A stretch of 64,000 nucleotides of DNA, taken from contig NZ_JAHKJW010000021.1 in NCBI RefSeq assembly GCF_019710745.1, positions 88,152-152,151 of the forward strand. The letters are read 5' to 3'. This DNA is from Streptomyces beigongshangae (GTDB taxonomy: Bacteria; Actinomycetota; Actinomycetes; Streptomycetales; Streptomycetaceae). A program made the position numbers and the translations under genes. Below, piece after piece: positions 1-7,735 of the stretch (positions are counted from its first letter, which is position 1; each line of letters opens with the position of its first letter). The notes below the pieces were generated by a model. The model saw only the letters and a program-made list of their open reading frames with translations. It did no database searches and had not been told where the DNA came from.

Positions 1-1
1 C

Positions 2-388
2 CCGGCCTCCGCCTACGGCAGTCGTGCTCCGCTGCCGCGGGCCGCGTCCTTCGCCGTCCTGGGGGAGCAGTACGCCCGCAACGGCGCCTGGGTGGTGACG
101 GTCCGCGGCGATCTCGACATCGATTCGCTGGCCAGGCAGCGCACCCGGCTGGAGTCGACGGCGGCCGCCGTCCCCGTCCTGGTCCTGGACCTGGCCGCGG
201 TGACCTTCGCCGACTCCACCTTCCTCAACCTGCTGCTGATGCTGTGCCGCGCCACGGACCTGCGACTGGCCGCCGCCCCCGGCCAGGTGGTGCGGCTGCT
301 GGAACTGGTCGGCGCCGACGCGGTACTGCGCGTGTACCCGACCGTGCCGGACGCGCTCCCCACGTCCGCACCCGCCTCCGACACCTGA
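2..388 (+). CDS. STAS-domain anti-sigma factor antagonist, 5' end off the window
   Basis: The frame is open from base 2, so the true start probably lies left of the window; an internal GTG at 92 would give only 98 residues. The protein is a single STAS fold of the SpoIIAA/BldG type, which in actinomycetes binds anti-sigma kinases in partner-switching control of sigma factors. The landmark is ADSTFLN (Ser codon 215-217), matching the D-S-(T/S) loop whose serine is phosphorylated in this family. The beta strand WVVTVRGDLDI before it and the helix LLLMLCRATD after it also fit. No kinase or sigma gene is visible beside it. It is unlikely to belong to the polyketide cluster. Confidence 0.75.
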   Translation, partial: PASAYGSRAPLPRAASFAVLGEQYARNGAWVVTVRGDLDIDSLARQRTRLESTAAAVPVLVLDLAAVTFADSTFLNLLLMLCRATDLRLAAAPGQVVRLLELVGADAVLRVYPTVPDALPTSAPASDT

Positions 389-410
389 CCGCTGACCGCT
401 GACCGCGTCA

Positions 411-901
411 GGAGACCGTGGCCGCCGGCGGGGTCCACCGGCGGGTGCGCGGCACCGCGCCGGAGCAGCCGTAGTCCTTCTTGAGCTGCTCGGGGATGGC
501 GTAGTGCATGACGCGTCCGCGGGTCAGGGAGGACAGTTCGAGGACGGTGGTGAGGTGGCCGAGGCGGTCCAGGGCTCACGCGCCGAACGGGGAGCCGTCC
601 TCGACGGACTCCAGGACGCCGAGGAGGTGGGGCACGGCCTTGACCGCCGTGTCCCACCGGGTGCGGGGGACCTGGAGCCAGTCGGCGCAGGTGTCGCCGA
701 CGAGGTGACGGACGAGGGCGCCGACGACCGGGTCGAGGAGGGTGCCGGGCACCACCTCCTCTTACAGGTCGATCAGCTGGCGGGTCAGGTGCACGCCCCG
801 AGGGCCGATCCCACCGTGCTCACCGCCAGATCGGCCAGCCCGGCCGCGAGCAGCAGCCCCCGGCCGTCCACGCCCGTGTGTCGTCCCGCTTCCTGCGACA
901 T
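411..901 (-). pseudogene. Decayed gene of unassigned family
   Basis: Read leftwards from an ATG at 901 behind a GGGGAG ribosome site, the sequence encodes a plausible N-terminus (GLLLAAGLADLAVS). A frame change near 790-805 moves the reading into a second frame. That frame continues with good codon bias to a stop at 411-413 but is broken by TAA (forward 762-764) and TGA (forward 576-578). Conserved-looking stretches include DTCADWLQVPRTRWD and TRGRVMHYAIPEQLKKDYG. The combined length is about 160 residues, so the ancestral protein may have been longer. I cannot assign the family firmly; an oxygenase of the MpaB/DUF2236 type is a weak guess. One frameshift plus two stops argue for real decay rather than a single sequencing error. 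Confidence 0.55.
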
Positions 902-1229
902 GCGCTCCCCCACCTGCTGCCGGTCCGGGCGGCACCGGTCACGCGCCGCCTTTCCGAGCATTGCGGATACCGCACGCGAAAACGGAAGAATTCACGATCG
1001 GGTGAGCGAATCGCTCGACCGTGCGTATTTCCGCGGTGCGGCAGACCGAAATCGGTCGGCAATGTTCTGGCGAAGGCCCTTGAAGCGGATATTTCGGAAC
1101 GACCGTCCCGGGGTGCCGGTCCGCGATTTTCCAGGGATGACCACAGACTTTCGCGTGCGGTCGTCCGGCGCGTCCAATTCACCCCTGTTCAGGGGGTGCA
1201 GGGGCGTCCGAAGGGCGGAAACTCGATGC

Positions 1230-1259
1230 TTGACCTTTCAATATCCACGCTGTTAGCGT
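1230..1259 (+). promoter_or_regulatory. Candidate promoter of the secreted protein gene
   Basis: TTGACC (1230-1235) and TAGCGT (1254-1259) are separated by 18 bases, a reasonable vegetative sigma-70-type (HrdB) promoter, about 30 bases before the start codon. An imperfect repeat of AGGGG units (AGGGG-N4-AGGGG, 1191-1204) lies about 25 bases upstream. Confidence 0.45.
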
Positions 1260-1288
1260 GCGGGAGATCTTTCAGAATGGGAGTTTCC

Positions 1289-1669
1289 ATGCGTCTGAAG
1301 TCAATCGCCCTCGCGGCAATACCCGCAGCCTTCCTCGGTGTCATGGCCGCCGCCCCCAGCGCGTCGGCCTGGTCCCCTGGAAACTGCGCGGACGGCACGT
1401 TCTGCGTCTGGCCCGAGTATTGGTACGGCGACACCGATATGCCCCCGTCGCTGGTGACCGACGGTGAATGGTCCGGCAGCGCCCGCGGTCACATCTACTA
1501 CAACAACACGTCCCGGGACATGACGATGACGTACACCCTCGTGCGGGACGGGGGCCAGGGGCCCACGTACACGGGATGTGTCAGCAGGCACCACGGCAGC
1601 TACTTCACCACGCCGGTGTCCGTCACGGACGTGTCCTGGCGCGAGGACGACGGCAGCCCCTGCTGGTGA
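1289..1669 (+). CDS. Secreted small protein, peptidase inhibitor family I36-like
   Basis: A 126-residue exported protein. Residues 1-27 form a classical Sec signal peptide: MRLK, then a hydrophobic core, ending PSASA before Trp28. The mature part of about 99 residues has four cysteines, an NCADGTFCVW start and aromatic Tyr/Trp-rich strands, as in the small beta/gamma-crystallin-like I36 inhibitors related to SMPI of Streptomyces. These inhibit extracellular metalloproteases, but inhibition here is inferred. The start at 1289 has GGGAG 5 bases upstream. An in-frame ATG at 1277, also with a GGGAG, would add MGVS and is possible. It is monocistronic, convergent with the VOC gene, and unrelated to the polyketide pathway. 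Confidence 0.7.
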   Translation: MRLKSIALAAIPAAFLGVMAAAPSASAWSPGNCADGTFCVWPEYWYGDTDMPPSLVTDGEWSGSARGHIYYNNTSRDMTMTYTLVRDGGQGPTYTGCVSRHHGSYFTTPVSVTDVSWREDDGSPCW

Positions 1670-1738
1670 CCGCCCCGGGCGGCCGGTCCCCGCACCGAGG
1701 GGGAGTCCACCCCGTCGCCCGGACCCCGCATCGCGCGA

Positions 1739-1765
1739 CGGCCCGCCGGTACCGCCGACGGGCCG
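1739..1765. terminator. Hairpin between convergent genes
   Basis: CGGCCCGCCGG (1739-1749) pairs with CCGACGGGCCG (1755-1765) with one mismatch and a 5-base loop. It sits between the I36-like gene and the stop of the minus-strand VOC gene and probably serves both. Confidence 0.5.
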
Positions 1766-1766
1766 C

Positions 1767-2201
1767 TCAGTCGAGACAGAACTCGTTGCCCTCGATGTCC
1801 TGCATCACGATGCACGACTCGTCGTAGCCGTCGGCGAGCAGCACGCGCACCCGTGTCGCGCCGAGCGCCACCAGCCGCGCGCACTCGGCTTCGAGGGCGG
1901 CGAGGCGCTCCTGGCCGACGAGCCCGGTGCCGACCCGTACGTCGAGATGCAGCCGGTTCTTGGCGGCCTTGCCCTCGGGGACGCGTTGGAAGAACAGCCG
2001 CGGGCCCACCCCTGAGGGATCGACGCAGGCGAACGCCGAACCCTGCTGCTCGGCCGGCAGGGAGCGGTCGAAATCGTCCCGGCCGGCGAACCCCTCCGGC
2101 GGCGGCGGTACGACGTACCCCAGCACCTCGCACCAGAAGCGGGCGACGCGCTCGGGCTCCGCGCAGTCGAAGGTGACCTGGAACCGCCTGACCGGTGACA
2201 T
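1767..2201 (-). CDS. VOC (glyoxalase/bleomycin-resistance) family protein
   Basis: A 144-residue VOC-fold protein. The start RRFQVTFDCAEPERVARFW and the later blocks GVGPRLFFQRVP, NRLHLDV and MQDIEGNEFCLD follow the actinobacterial VOC pattern, in which the His of HLDV and the Glu of GNEF sit at metal-ligand positions. The substrate is unknown; relatives include small-molecule dioxygenases, isomerases and resistance proteins. It lies 39 bases downstream of the MDR oxidoreductase on the same strand, so the two are probably co-transcribed. The function is general or unknown, with no visible tie to macrolactam synthesis. Confidence 0.75.
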   Translation of the reverse strand: MSPVRRFQVTFDCAEPERVARFWCEVLGYVVPPPPEGFAGRDDFDRSLPAEQQGSAFACVDPSGVGPRLFFQRVPEGKAAKNRLHLDVRVGTGLVGQERLAALEAECARLVALGATRVRVLLADGYDESCIVMQDIEGNEFCLD

Positions 2202-2240
2202 CGGCGCACCCTGGCAAACGGGGTCTTCGTCGGTGGGGCG

Positions 2241-3206
2241 TCAGCCCCGGTCGACCCTGACCACGTACTTGCCCCTCACCCCGCCCGCCTCCAGCGCCCG
2301 GTGCGCCTCCGCCGTCTCCTCCAGGGGGAAGACCCTGTCCACCGACGGGCGCAGATTCCCCTCCGTCACCTCGCGGGCGAGGTCGTCGAAGAGCGCTCGC
2401 CGGGGGTTGCCGCTGAAGAAGCGGACCCGGCCGCGGCCGTGCACCGCGCTGGCGGCGATGTACCCCAGTGAGGCGGCGGGCCGTGTCAGGTCGAAGGCGA
2501 TGGCGACCATGCGCCCGCCCGGACCGAGCAGACGCCGGAAGGCACGCAGGCCGGTGCCCGCCGTGTCCAGGACCACGTCGAACGGGCCCGGCCGGCCCAG
2601 CTCCGCCGGCGGAACGGTCCGGTGGTCGACGGCGTGGTGGGCGCCGAGCGCACGCACGAAGTCCAGGTTGGCGGCGCGGGCCAGGCCCGTGACCTCGGCG
2701 CCGTACGCCCGCCCGAGCTGGACGGCGGCGCTGCCGACGCCGCCCGCCGCGCCCCGTACGAGCAGCCGTTCGCCGGGACGCAGTGCCGCCCTGTCACGGA
2801 GTGCGGTGACGGCCGTGGTGGCCACCGGCAGTGCGGCGGCGGCCACCAGGTCCAGTGCGTCCGGGACCCGGCCGAGCCGCTCGGCCGGCACGGTGACGTA
2901 CTCGGCGGCGCTGCCGAAACCGGCGGAGCGGCCCAGGACGCCCCACACCCGGTCGCCGACCGCGACGCCCGTCGCACCGGCGCCGAGCGCGGCGACCTCC
3001 CCGGTGAAGTCCAGCCCGACGCGCTGCGGGAACCTCCGGCCGGTGACGATCCGGACGCGGCCGGAACGGGCCGCCAGTTCACCACCGTTGACACTGAACG
3101 CACGCACGCGCACGAGTACCTCACCGGGTGCCGGCCGGGGGCGCGGCACCCGGCCCACGTAGAGCACCTCGGGACCGCCGAAGCGGTCGAACAGCACGGC
3201 TTTCAT
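2241..3206 (-). CDS. NADP-dependent MDR oxidoreductase (quinone reductase-like)
   Basis: A 321-residue medium-chain dehydrogenase/reductase. Residues about 1-110 form the GroES-like domain (MKAVLFDRFGG at the start). The Rossmann domain follows, with GAAGGVGSAAVQLG as the NADPH-binding glycine motif. No structural-zinc cysteine cluster is visible, which fits the zinc-free zeta-crystallin/QOR branch that reduces quinones or activated alkenes. I chose the ATG at 3206 because GGAGG lies 8 bases before it; the frame could extend to 3236. It faces the TetR gene at 3327 across 120 bases, so that regulator is the likely controller, and the VOC gene follows. Confidence 0.8.
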   Translation of the reverse strand: MKAVLFDRFGGPEVLYVGRVPRPRPAPGEVLVRVRAFSVNGGELAARSGRVRIVTGRRFPQRVGLDFTGEVAALGAGATGVAVGDRVWGVLGRSAGFGSAAEYVTVPAERLGRVPDALDLVAAAALPVATTAVTALRDRAALRPGERLLVRGAAGGVGSAAVQLGRAYGAEVTGLARAANLDFVRALGAHHAVDHRTVPPAELGRPGPFDVVLDTAGTGLRAFRRLLGPGGRMVAIAFDLTRPAASLGYIAASAVHGRGRVRFFSGNPRRALFDDLAREVTEGNLRPSVDRVFPLEETAEAHRALEAGGVRGKYVVRVDRG

Positions 3207-3326
3207 CGTGCGGTCCTCCATCGTTCTCACCTTCACCTGTCAGCGGCCTCACGGGGGATCAGGGCGCCGAGCGTAGGCTGCCGGACGGGCGGGACCGCCC
3301 CTCGGAAGCGGAGGTGAGAGACAGCG

Positions 3327-4007
3327 GTGGGGGAATCCTCTCGGATCGCGGGTCCCGGCGGGTTGCGGGCGGATGCCCGGCGCAACCGGGCGCGCATCCT
3401 CGTCGCCGCCCGCGCGGTCTTCGCCGAGCACGGGATCGACGCGCCCGTGGCGGCCGTGGCACGCCGGGCCGGGGTCGGCGTGGCGACGCTGTACCGGCGG
3501 TTCCCGACCCGGGACGACCTGGTACGGGCCGCGTTCGCGCAGCAGACGGAGATCTGCGGCCGGGCGCTCACCGAGGCGCTGGCCGACCCCGACCCGTGGC
3601 GGGGCTTCCAGCGGTTCGTCGAGACGGTCTGCGAACTCCAGCGGGAGGAACGGGGGTTCCCGGCAGCCTTCGTCGCGGCCTTCCCGAGCGGCAGGACGGA
3701 ACACGCGCGGGTGCGGGAACAGGCCGAGCGGGACCTCGCGACCCTGGTCCGCAGGGCGCAGGCGGCGGGTGCGCTGCGACCCGACTTCCACCCCTCCGAC
3801 CTCTCCGTGGCCCTGCTGTCCCACTGCGGTCTGGTCACCGCGCTGCCGGGTGACCGCGCGGCGTCCCGGCGTCTGGTGGCGTACCTGCTCCAGTCGTTCC
3901 GCGCCGGACCGGCGCGCGGGGCGCTGCCACCGCCGAGCGACCTGTCGCTGAGCAGTTTTCCGCTCGCGTCCGGGGAGCCTCCGGGGCAGCGGACCTCCAG
4001 GGGCTGA
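3327..4007 (+). CDS. TetR/AcrR family transcriptional regulator
   Basis: A 226-residue regulator with a GTG start; GGAGG lies 12 bases upstream. The N-terminal DNA-binding domain (about residues 18-65) contains AVARRAGVGVATLYRRF, a textbook TetR helix-turn-helix ending in LYRRF. The remaining 160 residues are the variable ligand-binding and dimerisation part. It is divergent from the MDR oxidoreductase, the classic arrangement for a repressor of its neighbour, with operator(s) expected in 3207-3326. The Ser/Pro-rich tail after about residue 195 has no obvious function. Confidence 0.85.
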   Translation: MGESSRIAGPGGLRADARRNRARILVAARAVFAEHGIDAPVAAVARRAGVGVATLYRRFPTRDDLVRAAFAQQTEICGRALTEALADPDPWRGFQRFVETVCELQREERGFPAAFVAAFPSGRTEHARVREQAERDLATLVRRAQAAGALRPDFHPSDLSVALLSHCGLVTALPGDRAASRRLVAYLLQSFRAGPARGALPPPSDLSLSSFPLASGEPPGQRTSRG

Positions 4008-4232
4008 CGCGAAGCGGCGTCCGTCCCCGCCGGACCGGCTCGACCGGCTCGGGCTTCACTCCTGTGGCGGATGTTCGGCCGGTGCAGGTATAGACCCTTG
4101 AGTGCGGGGCACTAGGGGTGTACCCGACGCCCCTCGGTGTCGCGCAGTGTCAAAGATGCCACTGATGAAAGTATGGATTCTCGCCGTGGCGGTCGCCCAT
4201 GTGCGAGCTGTGCTGTGTGGAGAGGAAACACC

Positions 4233-4478
4233 ATGATGGTGCCGGCGGAGAAGGAATTGCGTACAGTACTGGCCCAGTTCGCCGAGGCGCGGATCGAGCA
4301 CGACGTGCGCCCCACGGGCCGCACCAGCCGCGCCCTGGAGGACTCCACCTACACGCTGTGCGTCATGACCGCCTCGCGGACCGTCGAAGAGGCCCTGCGC
4401 AGGGCCGACCTGGTGCTGGAGCAGTACCGCACCAACCGGCAGGGCCTCGCCCAGGAGGACGAGACGCTGGCCGCGTAG
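4233..4478 (+). CDS. DUF5133 small protein
   Basis: An 81-residue cytoplasmic protein, ATG at 4233 with GGAGAGGA upstream. The block DSTYTLCVMTASRTVEEAL is the hallmark of the DUF5133 family, small Streptomyces proteins often found near secondary-metabolite clusters. No function is established, and I see no DNA-binding or catalytic motif. The N-terminal half is charged and predicted helical. The upstream region contains CTAGGGG (4112-4118), resembling the half-site found before cluster promoters. The gene is followed by a perfect 24-bp hairpin, so it is probably monocistronic. Confidence 0.7.
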   Translation: MMVPAEKELRTVLAQFAEARIEHDVRPTGRTSRALEDSTYTLCVMTASRTVEEALRRADLVLEQYRTNRQGLAQEDETLAA

Positions 4479-4533
4479 CGGGCGAGGACACCGGGAACGG
4501 CCGGCCGCCGACCGGAGCGGCCGGAGCCCGTCT

Positions 4534-4586
4534 GCCGGGCCTGTCGGAGAACAGGGATCGCTTCCCTGTTCTCCGACAGGCCCGGC
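4534..4586. terminator. Perfect 24-bp stem terminator
   Basis: Bases 4534-4557 and 4563-4586 are exact reverse complements (GCCGGGCCTGTCGG... arm) around a 5-base loop TCGCT. There is no U-run, as is usual in actinomycetes. It lies 55 bases after the DUF5133 stop. Confidence 0.85.
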
Positions 4587-4755
4587 ACACGCATGCCCGG
4601 GCGCCGTCCGGCGCTGAAACGGAATTAATTGTTCCAGTGCTGTGCGGACGCTGTCCGCGCGTCGGGCCGTCCAGCCTTTCGCCGGTTCCCCGTTCTCCCG
4701 TTCTCCGTCCCATGAACAGAGGTCGAATGAGGGAAGTGCCGAAAGGCGGATCGGA

Positions 4756-5143
4756 AGAAACGCGGAGCGCTTCGCCGTCGCGGACAAGGTGACCTGCGTC
4801 GAGAGCGACCTCTTTCGACGGGCTGCGCGACGCGCCCGCCTTCGATGTCGTCTACTGGCACTCCAACAACATGTGGGCGCCGCCGGAACTCGCCGTCAAC
4901 GTGCACGAGGCGGCCTGTGCCGACCCCGGGTACGAGGCGCACCGGAGGTACTTCCGCGAGGCCCGGCACCACACGGCCCCCGGCGGCAGGGTGCTGATCG
5001 CGCTGAGCAGCCGGGCCGGCCACGCCGAACTGGCGCGGCCGGCGGCGGCCGAGGCCCAGGCCCTGACACCGGTCGCCGCCACCACGGTGCGGGAACCGGA
5101 GGGTCCGGTGGTCTACGAGCTGCTGGAACTCGTTCCCCTGTGA
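4756..5143 (+). pseudogene. Truncated, frameshifted class I SAM methyltransferase
   Basis: Only the C-terminal two thirds of a methyltransferase remain. The first part (RNAERFAVADKVTCVESDLF) is the motif II region of a HemK/PrmC-like class I fold. At 4810-4814 the sequence CTCTTT appears to carry one extra T, shifting the reading frame. The protein then continues as DGLRDAPAFDVVYWHSNN... through APGGRVLIALSS to ELLELVPL and a stop at 5143. The glycine-rich SAM-binding motif I and the N-terminus are gone. VYWHSNN occupies the catalytic NPPY-like position but does not match the N-P-P-Y of true PrmC, so the ancestor was a divergent, perhaps secondary-metabolism, enzyme. Confidence 0.6.
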
Positions 5144-5281
5144 TCTGCCTCCGGTGTGATCCGTCTCCGGCGCGATCCGCCTCCGGTGTGATCCGCTCCG
5201 GCACCGCGCCGGACCCCGTCATGGGATCCCCGCCGCGCAGCCGCCCGTCGCCCACCACGGCCGCCCCAGAAGAGGCCACCC

Positions 5282-5552
5282 CTGATCTTCGACAAGCTGC
5301 TGGCTCTGCCCAGTGACGCCGAGCCCTGGATCGTCGACCACCGGCCGATCATCGTCGCCGCCGAGGACGAGCGGATCGCGCCGGGCGACATCGCGGACGC
5401 CGCCGCCCGCACCGCCACCGCCCCGCACTCCCGTGGGATCATTCCGGGGGAGCGGTGCGTCGTCTGGCTGGAGTCCCCGACCGGCCTCGTCGTCGCCTAC
5501 GCGGCCGTCACCGCGCTCGACGCCGTGCCCGTCCTCCTCAGCCCCACCCTCC
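5282..5552 (+). pseudogene. N-terminal fragment of an AMP-binding ligase, start codon lost
   Basis: About 90 residues in one frame (IFDKLLALPSDAEPW ... GERCVVWLESPTGLVVAYA ... DAVPVLLSPTLPG) match the N-terminal subdomain of acyl/aryl-AMP ligases (ANL superfamily) up to the segment before the first core motif. The expected initiator is CTG (5282-5284) behind an AGAGG, consistent with an ATG-to-CTG change. All adenylation motifs (T-S-G-T-T-G-x-P-K-G onward) are missing. After 5552 the frame enters unrelated sequence and stops. Confidence 0.55.
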
Positions 5553-5765
5553 CGGGCTCACCGCCGAGTCCCTGCTCACCGCCGCGCTGGTCGGGGTGTG
5601 GTTCCTGCTGATCGTCTCCTACGGGAACGCCTCCGGCAGGCAGGGTGACTCGGAGGTGTCCCCGCCGCACCATGGCCGTCCTGCTGCCGTCCGGGGCCTT
5701 CAAGGTCTTCCTGTCGCTGCTCTTCGCCACCGGCGTCACGCTGCTGGTGCAGCTGTCCGTCGTGC
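5553..5765. other. Degenerate spacer with hydrophobic remnants
   Basis: Two short plus-strand hydrophobic segments are visible (LVGVWFLLIVSYGN near 5580-5630 and a run from an ATG at 5672 with FLSLLFATGVTLLVQLSVV). They may be pieces of membrane proteins, but neither has a convincing ribosome site or full-length frame. I see no intact gene. Confidence 0.35.
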
Positions 5766-5974
5766 GGGGTGCCCGGCCGGGGAGCCGCGGCCGGGGGCAG
5801 GGTGCCCCGCTCGACGACCGCCACGCTCTCGGCGTGGTCCGAGAACACCCGCGCGGCCAGCAGCCCGGCGAGACCCCCGCCCAGCACCACGGCCTTCCCC
5901 AGCAGCGTCCGGGTCCCCGTGACGGGCTCGTCGGTACTGGGCCGCGCGAACACACGGGCGGCGGACTCGAACAC
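5766..5974 (-). pseudogene. N-terminal fragment of an FAD-dependent oxidoreductase
   Basis: From a GTG at 5974 with GGAGG 5 bases upstream, about 65 residues encode an FAD-binding Rossmann start: KAVVLGGGLAGLLAARVFSDH, then VAVVERGTLPP and RPGTPH. The GxGxxG/A core, the acidic residue ending beta-2 (VER) and the RxGTPQ/H-like motif are typical of secondary-metabolism FAD oxidoreductases, which normally run to more than 400 residues. Similarity stops at about 5766, where unrelated sequence begins, so this is a 5' fragment left by deletion or insertion. It still has an intact-looking translation start. Confidence 0.6.
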
Positions 5975-6360
5975 GGGGACCTCCGGAGCAGTTGCCTGCG
6001 CCGTCCGGCCGCCGCCGGTGCTCCGCCGCAGCCCGGCCCGCCAGGTTTCAGCGTGCCGCGGAGCGGCGCAAGGAGCCTCCGCTGTGCGGGGACGGGACGG
6101 GGACATGCCGTAAGCCCTCGGTGTACACCTTGCGAAAACCTTCGGATCAAGTCCAATTCGCGCGCACAAAAACGGCTCCACGTCCCGCGGCACCCGGTTC
6201 GCGGCACCCGGCGAGCCCGACCAGCCTGAATACACCGGTGGTTAGGGGTCCGGAACCGGTGCCGGCGCAGGGGTGCGGGGTGCGACAGTGGTTGACTGCG
6301 ACCCGGCGGGTGCCGGGGTGCGCTCATGTGATGCCGGTACGGGAAAGAGGCGGGAGCAAG
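5975..6360. other. Upstream region of the histidine kinase gene, no gene seen
   Basis: A stretch of 386 bases without a supportable gene on either strand. TTAGGGGT (6242-6249) and CAGGGGT (6268-6274) resemble the AGGGG half-sites at the cluster's divergent promoters. They are 26 bases apart rather than 10, so a common regulator is only a possibility. Confidence 0.4.
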
Positions 6361-7650
6361 ATGGACGTGCGGGCCGGTTTGATGGCCGCGGTGAGGGGTC
6401 TGGGCCTGGCGATGTTGTCGATGGTGTGCTCGCTGGTGCTGTTCTGCCTGACGGTGGTCTCGCTCGTACTGCTCCCGCTGGGGCTGGGCGTCCTCACCAC
6501 ACCGTGGGTGACCCACGTGGCCCGCGCCAACGCCGACTTACGGCGCCTGCTGGCCCGCCAGTGGTGCGGGGTCGACATCGAGGTGCCCTACCGGCCGCTG
6601 CCGCCGGTGGAGGGCGGACTCGTCGGGCAGGTGCAGCGCTGCCGGTGGCTGCTGAGGGACCCGGCGACGTGGCGGGACCTGACCTGGATGATCGTCGACC
6701 CGGTCGCGGGGTTCACGCTCGGCATCCTCGCACTGGGGCTCGTGGGGTACGGGGCACTCGGGTTCGTCCTGGCGGCCGGACTGTGGTGGCCGCTGCGCGA
6801 CGTGGGTTACTGGTACGGGTTCGTCCCGGTGGACGACCAGCTCAGCGCGCTGGCCGCGGCGGGCCTCGGAGCCGTGCTGATCGCGCTGGGAGTGCGCTAC
6901 GACCCCGCCCTCCTGCGGGTGCACGGCCTGCTCACCCGGGCGTTCCTCGCGCCCACCCACGAACGGCGGCTGCAGATGCGGATCGAGCGGCTGCAGGAGT
7001 CCAGGGCGGACGCGGTGGACGTGTCCGCCGCCGAACTGCGCCGCATCGAGCGCGACCTGCACGACGGGGCGCAGGCCCGGCTGGTGGCGGTGGGGATGAG
7101 CCTCGGCACCATCGAGCACCTGCTGCGCACGAACCCGGAGAAGGCCGCGCAACTGGTGGCCGAGACCCGCAGGTCGTCAGTGGAGGCGCTGGAGGAACTG
7201 CGCCAGCTGGTGCGGGGCATCCACCCGCCGGTGCTGGCCGAGCGCGGCCTGGGGGACGCGGTGCGGGCGCTCGCCCTGCGCAGCCCGGTGCGGTGCGAGG
7301 TGGACATCGGTCCGATCGGGCGGATGGCCGCACCGGTGGAGGCGGCCGCGTACTTCTCGGTGTCCGAGATGCTGACCAACGTGGCCAAGCACGCCCGGGC
7401 GAGCCGGGCGTGGATCGACATGCGCCACCAGGACGGGATGCTGCGGATCACGGTGATCGACGACGGCAGGGGCGGCGCGGACCCGGCGGGGGGCAGCGGC
7501 CTGACGGGCATCGAGCGCCGGCTCGGGGCCTTCGACGGCAGCCTCTCCGTGACCAGCCCGCCCGGCGGGCCCACCACCGCCGTCATCGAGCTGCCCAGCG
7601 GGGTTCCCGCCCCGCCCGCCCGCCCGTCCTCGGTGCAGCAGCCGTCCTGA
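6361..7650 (+). CDS. NarL/DegS-type membrane sensor histidine kinase with a TTA codon
   Basis: A 429-residue inner-membrane kinase, ATG at 6361 with GCGGGAG 5 bases upstream. Residues about 10-45 hold one or two membrane segments (MLSMVCSLVLFCLTVVSLVLL), and 115-185 hold two more. The HisKA_3 dimerisation helix carries ERDLHDGAQARL with phospho-acceptor His234. The ATPase domain has an N-box (SEMLTNVAKHA) and DDGRGG. The N-terminal half resembles the putative sensor domain common in Streptomyces NarL-family kinases. No response regulator gene is adjacent in the window, so it is an orphan here. Codon 60 (6538-6540) is TTA, so its translation should depend on the bldA leucyl-tRNA that appears during development. 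Confidence 0.85.
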   Translation: MDVRAGLMAAVRGLGLAMLSMVCSLVLFCLTVVSLVLLPLGLGVLTTPWVTHVARANADLRRLLARQWCGVDIEVPYRPLPPVEGGLVGQVQRCRWLLRDPATWRDLTWMIVDPVAGFTLGILALGLVGYGALGFVLAAGLWWPLRDVGYWYGFVPVDDQLSALAAAGLGAVLIALGVRYDPALLRVHGLLTRAFLAPTHERRLQMRIERLQESRADAVDVSAAELRRIERDLHDGAQARLVAVGMSLGTIEHLLRTNPEKAAQLVAETRRSSVEALEELRQLVRGIHPPVLAERGLGDAVRALALRSPVRCEVDIGPIGRMAAPVEAAAYFSVSEMLTNVAKHARASRAWIDMRHQDGMLRITVIDDGRGGADPAGGSGLTGIERRLGAFDGSLSVTSPPGGPTTAVIELPSGVPAPPARPSSVQQPS

Positions 7651-7660
7651 CCGCGGTCTC

Positions 7661-7682
7661 CGCACCGGTCCGCGCCGGTGCG
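7661..7682. terminator. Hairpin between convergent genes
   Basis: CGCACCGG (7661-7668) pairs with CCGGTGCG (7675-7682) around a 6-base loop, between the kinase stop and the minus-strand thioesterase stop. It marks the left transcriptional edge of the polyketide cluster. Confidence 0.5.
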
Positions 7683-7735
7683 AGGAGGCCGTCGGGCGGC
7701 CGACCGGGGCGGGGCAGGGTGGGGCGGACGCGCGC

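Noticed and set aside
1191..1204. AGGGG repeat upstream of the I36-like gene as a copy of the cluster operator
   Set aside because: The two units are 9 rather than 10 bases apart, and the gene has a normal -35/-10 promoter and no link to the cluster.
504..1256. Plus-strand open frame of 250 codons over the decayed minus-strand gene
   Set aside because: No ribosome site or recognisable protein, and amino-acid usage is typical of a shadow frame. The minus strand here retains real protein-like sequence.
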